Assembly (NCBI GenBank): GCA_002701845.1
Contig: NZXG01000061.1
Span: 243,736-307,735 of the forward strand
Length of the DNA stretch: 64,000 nucleotides
Origin: Pseudomonadales bacterium
GTDB taxonomy: Bacteria; Pseudomonadota; Gammaproteobacteria; Pseudomonadales; Ketobacteraceae
Direction of reading: 5' to 3'
Both the position numbers and the translations under genes were made by a program. Below the pieces are notes generated by a model. It was given only the letters and a program-made list of their open reading frames with translations, was not told the DNA's origin and ran no database searches. Below are positions 56,385 to 64,000 of this stretch, piece by piece (the stretch's first letter is position 1; the number at the start of each line of letters is the position of its first letter).

Positions 56385-57470
56385 CTACCCCCTCGCCTCA
56401 AAATCAATACGGGGATCCACCAGGGTGTAGGTAATGTCACTGATCAGATTTACCAGCAGCGAGATCAGGGTAAAAATAAACAGAGTACCGAAGATCACCG
56501 GGTAATCCCGGGATAATATGGATTCATAACCCAGCAGTCCCAGACCATCCAGGGAAAATATCACCTCAATCAAAAACGCGCCGGTAAAAAAGATGGAAAC
56601 CAGCGCCGCTGGCACACCGGCAATAATGATCAGCATGGCATTGCGAAACACATGGCCATAGAGTACCTGGTTCTCTTTCAGACCCTTGGCCCGTGCGGTG
56701 GTGACATACTGTTTGCCGATTTCATCCAGAAACGAATTTTTCGTCAGCATGGTGAGGGTGGCAAAACTGCCAATCACCAGAGCAGTAAGCGGTAACGCCA
56801 GATGCCAGAAATAATCCAACACCTTCCCCATCAGGCTCAACTCTTCGAAATCCGGGGAGGTAAGCCCTCGCAGCGGGAACCAGTTCAGATAGCTGCCGCC
56901 GGCAAATACCACAATCAGAAAAATAGCGAACAGAAACGAGGGAATGGCATTGCCGATTATCACTACGGAGCTGCTCCAGATATCAAAGGGCGTGCCGTGA
57001 CGAATGGCTTTGCGAATACCCAGGGGGATGGAAATCAGATACACCAGCAGGGTGGACCAGAGCCCCAGCGAGATGGACACCGGCATTTTCTCAATAATCA
57101 GATCCACCACACTCTTGTCGCGAAAAAAACTGTCACCGAAATCGAAGCTGAAATAATTCTTCACCATGATCAGGAAACGTTCCCAGGCCGGCTTGTCGAA
57201 GCCGTACATTTTTTCGATCTTGGCAATCAGATCCGGGTCCAGACCCTGGGCACCACGGTAATTGGAGTTGCTGCCGGTACTGAGTTTTACCTCAGACTGG
57301 GCGCCGCCCCCCATGCGGGCGGCGGCACCACCTTCGATACCCTCAATTTGCGCAATCAGTTGCTCTACCGGGCCCCCGGGCGCCGCCTGAATAATAATAA
57401 AATTCAGGGTCAGGATGCCCAACAGAGTGGGGACGATCAGCAGCAGACGCCGGATAATATACGCCAGCAT
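56385..57470 (-). CDS. yejB: oligopeptide ABC transporter permease
   Basis: A 361-residue permease starting [20 protein letters not shown], the OppB/DppB-type N-terminus. It has a periplasmic insert (about residues 45-100), five further spans and the EAA loop [20 protein letters not shown]. The YejB-type insert supports the Yej assignment over Opp or Dpp. It lies three bases after the first binding-protein gene. Confidence 0.92.
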   Translation of the reverse strand: MLAYIIRRLLLIVPTLLGILTLNFIIIQAAPGGPVEQLIAQIEGIEGGAAARMGGGAQSEVKLSTGSNSNYRGAQGLDPDLIAKIEKMYGFDKPAWERFLIMVKNYFSFDFGDSFFRDKSVVDLIIEKMPVSISLGLWSTLLVYLISIPLGIRKAIRHGTPFDIWSSSVVIIGNAIPSFLFAIFLIVVFAGGSYLNWFPLRGLTSPDFEELSLMGKVLDYFWHLALPLTALVIGSFATLTMLTKNSFLDEIGKQYVTTARAKGLKENQVLYGHVFRNAMLIIIAGVPAALVSIFFTGAFLIEVIFSLDGLGLLGYESILSRDYPVIFGTLFIFTLISLLVNLISDITYTLVDPRIDFEARG

Positions 57471-57473
57471 GGG

Positions 57474-59288
57474 TCAGGGGGCATCCTGTGCCGGGTCGGG
57501 TTTGGCCCACCAGGTGAAGAACCCCACATCACCATACTTGGGGGGCGTCTGTGGATGCAGGAACTTGTTCCAATAGGCGATACGATGCTTGTCGATATGC
57601 CACTGCGGCACCACATAATGGCTCCAGAGCAGAATCCGGTCCAGGGCCCGGGTGGCGGCGATCAAATCGGCGCGGCTCTGGGCACCGATGATTTCGCCAA
57701 TCAGAAAATCCACCACCGGATCCCTGACCCCGATCAGATTACGGCTCCCCTTATGGTCGGCGAACTTGGAAAACCAGTAGTCCCGCTGCTCGTTACCGGG
57801 CGAGTTGGATTGGGGAAAGCTGCCCACGATCATATCGAACTCAAAGTTCCGTACCATGCGGATGTAGTTGGTGGAGTCCACCGGCCGGGCGTTGGCTTCA
57901 ATGCCCAGTTTTTTCAGATTTTTAATATAGGGCAGCACCACCCGCTCAAAGTCTTTGCTGTAAAGCAGGATTTCAAAGCGGAATGGCGCTTTGGTTTCAC
58001 CGTGCACCAGATCGGTACCCTGGAAGGTCCAGCCGGCCTGTTTCAATAACTGGATGGCTTTGCGAATGTTGCCACGGTTATTGCCGCTGCCGTCGGTCTC
58101 CGGGGCCTGATAGACCTGGGTGAACACCTGCAGAGGAACATCCTCCCGGTAGGGCTCCAACAATGCCAGTTCGGCCTCAGAAGGCAGGCCGGTGGCCGCC
58201 AGTTCGGAATTGGAGAAATAACTTTCGGTGCGGGTGTAAGCGCCGTAGAACAGCTGTTTGTTGGTCCATTCAAAATCAAAGGCGTAATTCAACGCCTGGC
58301 GCACCCGGGGATCCTTGAACAGATCCTTGCGCGTGTTGACCACGAACGCCTGCATACCGGTGGGATTCTGATGTTCAATCTCTTCCTTGACGATTTCCCC
58401 AGAGTCAAACCGTGGCCCTTCGTACTCCGTAGCCCAGCGCTTGGCCTGATTCTCTTCCCTATAGTCATAACGGCCGCCTTTGAACGCCTCCACCATCACG
58501 GTTTGATCGCGATAATAATCCACGGTAATGCGATCAAAATTGTAGAAACCTTTCATTACCGGCAGGTCCCGGGCCCAGTAATCCTCCACCCGCTGGAAGG
58601 CCACACTTTTCCCCGGATCGAAATCCGTTATCTTATAAGGGCCGCTGCCCAGGGGTGGATCCAAAGTAGGCTCGCCAAACTCGCGGTGTTCCCAGTAGTG
58701 TTGGGGAAGCACTTTCAACTGTCCCAACACCAGGGGCAGCTCGCGGTTGCGCCCATCCCGGGCGGTAAACTTCACCCGCCGTTCGTCCAGAGCCTCCACC
58801 TTCACCACGTCGGCGTAATACGCCTGATAGAACGGTTGTCCCTCTTCCAGCAAGCGGTTGAAAGTGAACACCACATCCTGCGCCGTGATGGGGTGACCAT
58901 CATGAAACCGGGCCCGGGGATTGATATGAAAAATAACCCAGGAGCGATCCTCGGGGTACTCCACCTTTTCCGCCACCAGTCCATAGGCACTGAAAGGCTC
59001 ATCCATGGCCTGCACCATCAGGGTATCGTAGATCAGCCCCATCTGCGCGGCGCCGTCGCCCTTGATGATATCCGGGTTAAAGGAATCAAAAGTGCCATAG
59101 GCGGCCAGGACCGCCTGCCCACCTTTGGGGGCGTTCGGATTGGTGTAATCAAAATGGGTGAAGTCCGGGCCGTATTTCATATCCCCGTGCATGGCCATGC
59201 CATGGCTGACGATCACCTCGCTGGCATTGACGGAGATTGAGACCAAAACGGCCAGGGCGGCCAGTAGGGTGTTTCCAAATACCTGCAT
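57474..59288 (-). CDS. yejA: extracellular solute-binding protein, family 5 (YejA-like), second of two
   Basis: A 604-residue periplasmic peptide-binding protein. ATG at 59288 overlaps the stop of the upstream paralogue by one base and gives a signal peptide (MQVFGNTLLAALAVLVSISV, cleavage after NAS). The mature start has HGMAMHGDMKYGPDFTHFDY, and the family 5 core includes FTFNRLLEEGQPFYQAYY and FPQSNSPGNEQRDYW, as in YejA. The longer frame start at 59333 lies in the paralogue's coding region and gives no signal peptide. Confidence 0.92.
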   Translation of the reverse strand: MQVFGNTLLAALAVLVSISVNASEVIVSHGMAMHGDMKYGPDFTHFDYTNPNAPKGGQAVLAAYGTFDSFNPDIIKGDGAAQMGLIYDTLMVQAMDEPFSAYGLVAEKVEYPEDRSWVIFHINPRARFHDGHPITAQDVVFTFNRLLEEGQPFYQAYYADVVKVEALDERRVKFTARDGRNRELPLVLGQLKVLPQHYWEHREFGEPTLDPPLGSGPYKITDFDPGKSVAFQRVEDYWARDLPVMKGFYNFDRITVDYYRDQTVMVEAFKGGRYDYREENQAKRWATEYEGPRFDSGEIVKEEIEHQNPTGMQAFVVNTRKDLFKDPRVRQALNYAFDFEWTNKQLFYGAYTRTESYFSNSELAATGLPSEAELALLEPYREDVPLQVFTQVYQAPETDGSGNNRGNIRKAIQLLKQAGWTFQGTDLVHGETKAPFRFEILLYSKDFERVVLPYIKNLKKLGIEANARPVDSTNYIRMVRNFEFDMIVGSFPQSNSPGNEQRDYWFSKFADHKGSRNLIGVRDPVVDFLIGEIIGAQSRADLIAATRALDRILLWSHYVVPQWHIDKHRIAYWNKFLHPQTPPKYGDVGFFTWWAKPDPAQDAP

Positions 59289-61207
59289 TAATCCAATGTC
59301 CCTTGTGGTTTGGCGCCGGCCGCTTTCAGCCACCAGGTTTGAAAACCCAGGGTCATGGGCGGTGCTGGCTCTGGCCGGCCGAAAATATTCTTATAGGCGA
59401 TACGATGATACCCCAAGTGCCAGTGGGGAATGGTGTAATAGTTCCACAACAACACCCGATCCATGGCTCTGACAGCAGTGATCAGTTGCGGCCGGGTGCG
59501 GGCGGAAATGATGTGACCAATCATGGCGTCCACCACCGGATCCTGAATTCCTGAGAAATTTTTCGAGCCTCGCACACCGGCCTGACCACTGTGGAAGTAC
59601 AGACGTTGCTCCTGGCCCGGGGACGCTGACTGCGGCAGCACGTACACGGTCATGTCGAAATCGAAGTCGTCCAGACGCACTTTGTACTGAGCCCGATCCA
59701 CCACACGAACGTCGGCGGTTATGCCTATTTTGGCCAGATTCTTGGTGAAAGGTAGTAATACCCGTTGGAAGGATGGACTGTTGATCAGTATTTCAAACCG
59801 CAGCGGCTTTCCGCTTTCCCGGTTGATCAGCCGGTGATCCTGGAACCGGTAACCCGCGTCCCGCAACAGACCGATAGCCCGCCGCATGGCCTGGCGCAGA
59901 TCCCCCGGTTCCCGGTAGGCAGGAAATTCAAAGGGCTCGCTGAACAGCGCCGGCGGCAGCTGCTCCCGGTGCGGCTCCAGCAATGCCACTTCCGCCGGGG
60001 AGGGTAAGCCCCGGGCGCCCATCTCGGAATTGGGGAAGTGGGTCTGGTTGCGGGCGTAGGCGCCATTGAAGATGTGCTGGTTGGTCCAGTGGAAGTCAAA
60101 CATCAGGGAGATGGCCTGGCGCACCCGTCGGTCCTGAAACTGGTTGCGGCGCATATTGAGGAAGAAGGCCTGGGTACCGGAGGGGATGCTGTGGGGAATG
60201 GCTTCCTTGATCACCCGTCCCTGCGTGACCGCCGGAAAATCATAGCCGGTGGCCCAGTTCTTGGAGACATTCTCCAGCCACAGGTCCACCGCCCCGGATT
60301 TAAACGCTTCGAATGCCACCGTGCGATCCCGGTAGAACTCAAACCGTACCCGATCAAAGTTGAACATGCCCTGATAGACCGGATGGTTGCGGGCCCAGAA
60401 ATCATCCACACGTTGCAAGGTGATGTAGTTTCCCAACACAAAATCGCCGATCCTATAGGGACCACTCAGGGGCTGGGGCGTTCCCGAGGATTCCCCAAAC
60501 CGATGCTTCTCCCAGTGTGACCGCGACATTACCGGCAGTTCGCCAACCCGTAGAAGATTACTGCGCTCCGGGCCACCCTTAAAGTGAAAACGCACCTGGT
60601 GTTTGCCCGATATCGTCACTTTGTCCACCGCCGCCAGATTATTGTGGAAAATCGGATGGGACTGATCCGACATCAACAACTCGTAACTGTACGCCACATC
60701 CGCCGCGGTGATGGCATCGCCATTATGAAAGCGTGCCCTGGGGTCCAGGTGAAAGGTCACCCAGGCGTAATCCGGGGGGAACTCAATCTCGGTACAAATC
60801 AGGCAGTAGGCGGTCTGGGGCTCATCACCCGCCTCCAGATAATAGTGGGTGCCTATCATCAACGGCTCATTCAACTGGGTGATGCCGTACAACCCGCTGA
60901 AGCTGGCGGGGCTGATCCCTTTCAGAACATAGGGGTTCAAGGTATCGAAGCTGCCGAGCGCGGGCAAGGTAATACTACCGCCCTTGGGTGCCCCGGGATT
61001 GACGTAGTCAAAGTGCGCAAAATCCGCGCCGTACCGGGGCGCGCCATGCAGGGCCAACGCGTGAGTACGGATGGTCGGCGCCGGGCAGGCCCATGCCGAA
61101 GCCGGGGCGGTGGCGGCCAGCAACAGCAAACCGGCCAGCAGCCAGCGAAGGGGCAAGCATGCCACCGGCTTCGACCACTGCTGATGCTGTGCTGAATCCG
61201 CTCCCAT
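59288..61207 (-). CDS. extracellular solute-binding protein, family 5 (YejA-like), first of two
   Basis: A 639-residue paralogue of the following protein. The N-terminal region is long (about 18 residues before a hydrophobic core LPLRWLLAGLLLLAATAPASA), with likely cleavage after ASA. The mature start HALALHGAPRYGADFAHFDYVNPGAPKG parallels that of its neighbour. The family 5 core includes AYSYELLMSDQSHPIFHNNL and LPQSASPGQEQRLYF. It is first in a five-gene operon behind a good promoter. Two binding proteins with one permease set suggest a widened peptide range; the ligands are unknown. Confidence 0.9.
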   Translation of the reverse strand: MGADSAQHQQWSKPVACLPLRWLLAGLLLLAATAPASAWACPAPTIRTHALALHGAPRYGADFAHFDYVNPGAPKGGSITLPALGSFDTLNPYVLKGISPASFSGLYGITQLNEPLMIGTHYYLEAGDEPQTAYCLICTEIEFPPDYAWVTFHLDPRARFHNGDAITAADVAYSYELLMSDQSHPIFHNNLAAVDKVTISGKHQVRFHFKGGPERSNLLRVGELPVMSRSHWEKHRFGESSGTPQPLSGPYRIGDFVLGNYITLQRVDDFWARNHPVYQGMFNFDRVRFEFYRDRTVAFEAFKSGAVDLWLENVSKNWATGYDFPAVTQGRVIKEAIPHSIPSGTQAFFLNMRRNQFQDRRVRQAISLMFDFHWTNQHIFNGAYARNQTHFPNSEMGARGLPSPAEVALLEPHREQLPPALFSEPFEFPAYREPGDLRQAMRRAIGLLRDAGYRFQDHRLINRESGKPLRFEILINSPSFQRVLLPFTKNLAKIGITADVRVVDRAQYKVRLDDFDFDMTVYVLPQSASPGQEQRLYFHSGQAGVRGSKNFSGIQDPVVDAMIGHIISARTRPQLITAVRAMDRVLLWNYYTIPHWHLGYHRIAYKNIFGRPEPAPPMTLGFQTWWLKAAGAKPQGTLD

Positions 61208-61269
61208 GAAGTACCGATAACCCTTTGGTTTTATTATGCGTTTGTGACAAATCCCAGGCGCTGCCCCAC

Positions 61270-61298
61270 TTTATAACCGGATCCTGTAATAACTTCAA
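61270..61298 (-). promoter_or_regulatory. sigma-70 promoter of the yej operon
   Basis: On the minus strand TTGAAG (61293-61298), a 17-base spacer and TATAAA (61270-61275). The start site would be near 61263, some 55 bases before the first binding-protein ATG. Confidence 0.62.
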
Positions 61299-61377
61299 AT
61301 AAAACAAGCACATCCCGGCAAAGGGACTAGACTTATACAAGCAATGGTTGGCAATTGGGCATTGATAGAGAGTGACG

Positions 61378-63066
61378 ATGTTGGTGGAAAAGCCGAGATC
61401 AGTGGACGACTGGGTGGACTTCCTGGGGAAAGAGCACATGCCAGCGCTGGCGGAGACCGTGCAAAAACTCAGCCGGCTCACCACGGACGACGATTCCCGT
61501 GTGTCCCAGCTCACCGAACAAATCCTCAAGGACCCCAGCCTCACCTCCCGGGTGCTGCAGGTGTCCAACAGCGTGGTCTACAAGGGTTATGGGGGTAATA
61601 TCAAAACCATCACCCGGGCCATTGTGATGTTGGGATTCACCACCATCCGCGATATTTCACTGTCCATGCAGATTCTGGACAATATCCTGAAACAGAACCC
61701 CTCCGATTATTTGCTGGCGCAGATCGCCAACTCTTTTCATGGCGCCATGCAGGCGCGGGGCCTGTTACGTAACGCCAAGAGCCCGGAGCAGGAGGAGATT
61801 TTCATTTCCACCCTGTTGCTGCACTTTGCCGAGCTTTCCATGCTGGCCCGGGACGATGAGGTGAGTCGCAAGCTGAACATGCTGTTACGGGATGGCGTCA
61901 CCCCGATCAATGACGCCGCCATGGAGGTGCTGGGCTGCCGCTTTGACCAGATCTCCATTGCTCTCGCCAAGCAGTGGGAGCTGGGGGACCTGCTGCTGGA
62001 GGCCCTGAGTCGGCCCCGCATACCCAGCCGGCCGGCTCAGGCAGTGATGCTGGGGGACGAACTGAGTCAGGTGGCTATCCTGGGCTGGGACGCCGGCCCG
62101 GTGAAAGAGGTGGTGAAAAAAATCGCCAAATACCGGGACGTACCGTTTAAAGATGCCATGCAGGAAGTCCGACAGATGGCGGATATGGCCCAGGAGCTGG
62201 CGGTCCAGTACGGAGCCTCGAAAGTGCGGCATCTGATACCCAGCTCGGAAACCCGCGAACCTCTGACCACCGGGGACCAGTCACGGCCCCTACCGGCGAC
62301 CGCTGTCACGGCGACCGCTGTCACGGCGAACACGGATTCGTCCGGTGCAGCCCCCGCCCACCTCCTTACCGGCACCGGGAAGGCAACTGGCGCCGGCGGG
62401 TCCCTGCCTGCCGATCCTTCCCCAAGCACGGCGCAGGACCGGGAAGAGGGCATCGAGGATCTGATAGAACTGGCCCTGAGCGGACAAACCGAGCAACCGC
62501 ATCAGCCCGTGCTGGACCGGGATGACACTGAAACCCGGATGCAGACCGGGGTAGAGAATATGCAACTGCAGATGGATATCATGCAGCAGTTGAATAAGCT
62601 GATTGCGGACAAACGTATGGACGTCAACGGTATGCTGAGCCTGGTGCTGCAGGGCATGACCGATGCCATTGGCCTGGACCGGGTGGTGATGGCGCTGGTG
62701 GCCCGGGACCGGAAGAAAATGGTGCCCAAGTTCTTTTCCGGTACCGTGGCTCAGGACTTCCGCGAACGCTTCAAAATTGATCTGATGGAAGAGAACACGT
62801 TCGCCTACGCCATTCGCCAGTCACAAAACTTCTGGATTGGCTCCAAGTTGATGGCGGGCCGGGCCTATTTACACACGCCATCATTGCAGGCGGTGCTGCA
62901 GTGCTCGGAGTATATGGTGGCTCCGGTGATTGTGGCCCGCCGGCCCATCGGCGTGTTCTACGGCGATCAGGCGGTGTCCGGCAAGCCCCTGAACGAGCAA
63001 CAGTACGCGGGCTTCTCCATGCTGGCGCAACAGGCGGGTCTGGCACTGACCGCCGTGCAGAATTAA
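61378..63066 (+). CDS. HDOD domain protein with C-terminal GAF domain
   Basis: A 562-residue signalling protein. Residues ~10-275 form an HDOD domain (LTEQILKDPSLTSRVLQVSNS; ITRAIVMLGFTTIRDI; LLLHFAELSML), related to HD phosphohydrolases but usually lacking the catalytic HD pair. A low-complexity linker (~280-380) rich in Ala, Thr and Pro follows, then a GAF domain (~395-562; YMVAPVIVARRPIGVFYGDQA). Such proteins tend to take part in stress, motility or cyclic-di-GMP networks, but the partner is unknown. ATG 61378 is chosen over GTG 61372. Transcribed divergently from the yej operon. Confidence 0.85.
   Translation: MLVEKPRSVDDWVDFLGKEHMPALAETVQKLSRLTTDDDSRVSQLTEQILKDPSLTSRVLQVSNSVVYKGYGGNIKTITRAIVMLGFTTIRDISLSMQILDNILKQNPSDYLLAQIANSFHGAMQARGLLRNAKSPEQEEIFISTLLLHFAELSMLARDDEVSRKLNMLLRDGVTPINDAAMEVLGCRFDQISIALAKQWELGDLLLEALSRPRIPSRPAQAVMLGDELSQVAILGWDAGPVKEVVKKIAKYRDVPFKDAMQEVRQMADMAQELAVQYGASKVRHLIPSSETREPLTTGDQSRPLPATAVTATAVTANTDSSGAAPAHLLTGTGKATGAGGSLPADPSPSTAQDREEGIEDLIELALSGQTEQPHQPVLDRDDTETRMQTGVENMQLQMDIMQQLNKLIADKRMDVNGMLSLVLQGMTDAIGLDRVVMALVARDRKKMVPKFFSGTVAQDFRERFKIDLMEENTFAYAIRQSQNFWIGSKLMAGRAYLHTPSLQAVLQCSEYMVAPVIVARRPIGVFYGDQAVSGKPLNEQQYAGFSMLAQQAGLALTAVQN
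62296..62325 (+). repeat. two tandem copies of a 15-base unit in the HDOD-GAF linker
   Basis: GCGACCGCTGTCACG occurs twice in a row and encodes a repeated ATAVT peptide in the unstructured linker. Length is a multiple of three, so copy change keeps frame. Confidence 0.85.
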
Positions 63067-63094
63067 ATCCGACCCGCAACGGCCAGCCACCGCA

Positions 63095-64000
63095 TCAGGG
63101 GGCGTTGGCCACATCCACATACAGGGTAAGCAGATCACCCGGCTGCAAATACTCCCGGAAATCCACGTCGTTCCAGCGCTTCAGCTGACCCAGGGAGACA
63201 TTAAACCGGCTGGCGATGGCGGCATAGGAATCCCCGGAGCGGGCCCGGTAGCGAATCTTGCGCATGCGCTGCTGCTGCAGCTCACTGCTGGCGGTGACGG
63301 CGGGCTCCGTGGTCCACACCACCAGCGTTCTGCCCACCGCCAGTGTGTCCGTGGGCGCCATGCCATTCCACTTGGCCAGGGCCCGGTGACTGACACCGTA
63401 GCGGCGGGCGATGGACCAGAAACTATCGCCCGCACGCACTTTGTGAGTCACCTTCTGGCGGCCGGTAACCGCCCGGTTCTGACGCGACTGCAGCCTTGCC
63501 TCCGCACTCAGACTGTACTGGCTTAAGGGCTGCGAGGCCTGGGGAATCAACAGGGTTTTGCCGGCCCGAATCAGGTTGCTGCGCAGATGATTGACTTCCT
63601 TCAACAGGTCCGGGGTGATTTTGTGGTTGCGGGCGATGGATAGAATGGAGTCACCCGGCTGAATCGTATAGCGGGTCCAGGCCACCCGTTGTTCCGGCGG
63701 CAACTGAGCCAGGGCTTCATCCATGGCGGCCGCCTTGTCCACCGGCACCAGCAGACGGTGGGGCCCGTTAGGGTCGGTGGCCCAGCGATTGAACGCCGGA
63801 TTCAGTCGATACAACTCCTCAATGCTGATGCCCGCCATGTCCGCCGCCAGGGACAGGTCCAGCTGGCCGCCGGTATCAATGATGGCGAAGAACGGCTGGT
63901 AGGGATAATCCACCAGCTGCACCCCATATTGCTCCGGTGTGGCGAAAATCTGTGAAATTGCGATCAGTTTGGGCACGTAGGCCCGGGTCTCCCGGGGCAG
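63095..64000 (-). CDS. mltD: membrane-bound lytic murein transglycosylase D, C-terminal part (5' end outside window)
   Basis: The minus-strand frame is open through the window edge; the last bases read LPRETRAYVPKLIA, a conserved MltD junction at the end of the catalytic SLT domain, so the GTG at 63976 is an internal Val. The visible ~301 residues hold the region TGGQLDLSLAADMAGISIEELYRLNPAFNRWATDP and then three LysM modules (YTIQPGDSILSIARNHKI; HKVRAGDSFWSIARRYGV; YRARSGDSYAAIASRFNV) that bind peptidoglycan. The catalytic domain itself is not in view. It converges with the HDOD gene. Confidence 0.93.
   Translation of the reverse strand: MPRETRAYVPKLIAISQIFATPEQYGVQLVDYPYQPFFAIIDTGGQLDLSLAADMAGISIEELYRLNPAFNRWATDPNGPHRLLVPVDKAAAMDEALAQLPPEQRVAWTRYTIQPGDSILSIARNHKITPDLLKEVNHLRSNLIRAGKTLLIPQASQPLSQYSLSAEARLQSRQNRAVTGRQKVTHKVRAGDSFWSIARRYGVSHRALAKWNGMAPTDTLAVGRTLVVWTTEPAVTASSELQQQRMRKIRYRARSGDSYAAIASRFNVSLGQLKRWNDVDFREYLQPGDLLTLYVDVANAP

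Noticed and set aside
56802..58049. 415-residue plus-strand frame opposite yejB and yejA
   Set aside because: Composition (His/Gln/Gly-rich) is that of an antisense shadow; both opposite genes are clear ABC transporter parts.

Overview
The window is a GC-rich, densely coding chromosomal segment of a gammaproteobacterium close to the Pseudomonadales/Alcanivorax-like lineages. Several blocks follow gene orders I know from Pseudomonas and its marine relatives: DUF4892-prmB-aroC-MFS-mtnBDC; a LysR gene divergent from leuCDB-asd-fimV-truA-trpF; accD-folC-SPOR-cvpA-purF-metZ; and tig-clpP-clpX-lon-hupB-ppiD. Genus-level assignment is inference, because there is no rRNA here. I saw no integrase, transposase, CRISPR array or prophage. 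Nearly everything is core genome.

Layout. 1-8.5 kb: the end of a probable alpha/beta hydrolase, a DUF4892 protein, prmB, aroC, an MFS permease, the methionine-salvage genes mtnB-mtnD-mtnC, a gamma-glutamylcyclotransferase-like gene, and an ion-channel gene apparently cut by an in-frame amber codon. 8.5-18.2 kb: a LysR regulator divergent from leuC-leuD-leuB-asd, then fimV and truA. 18.3-27.1 kb: trpF-trpB-trpA, accD-folC, a SPOR protein, cvpA-purF and metZ. 27.2-37.2 kb: moxR-DUF58-transglutaminase, then a membrane protein, a HAD-UbiA fusion, a DprE1-like oxidase and a DprE2-like reductase, a secreted or lipo-protein and a beta-barrel protein, closed by a bidirectional terminator. 37.2-44 kb: acnB, a lipid A-type acyltransferase, miaE, and the minus-strand set folD-ppiB-lpxH. 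44.1-51.8 kb: tRNA-Pro, -Arg and -His (with a 23-bp tandem repeat between Arg and His), tig, clpP, clpX, lon, hupB and tRNA-Asp. 51.8-64 kb: ppiD, a Yej-type oligopeptide ABC transporter with two tandem binding proteins, an HDOD-GAF protein, and the 3' part of mltD.

How the genes work together. Most of the segment serves amino-acid biosynthesis (chorismate, tryptophan, leucine, aspartate-semialdehyde, methionine), the first purine step, fatty acid and folate entry steps, protein quality control (trigger factor, ClpXP, Lon, PpiD) and envelope upkeep (FimV, LpxH, acyltransferase, MltD, the SPOR protein). The most distinctive block is 31.2-37.2 kb. It holds the parts expected for making a polyprenyl-phosphate-linked pentofuranose, the mycobacterial decaprenylphosphoryl-arabinose route. 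The 5-phosphate phosphatase appears to be fused to the prenyltransferase as a HAD domain, and the block sits beside genes for exported envelope proteins.

Regulatory signals include a perfect-match sigma-32 promoter before lon, a near-perfect 29-bp palindrome between the LysR gene and leuC, sigma-70 promoters for hupB, the tRNA operon, acnB and the binding-protein operon, and several intrinsic terminators.
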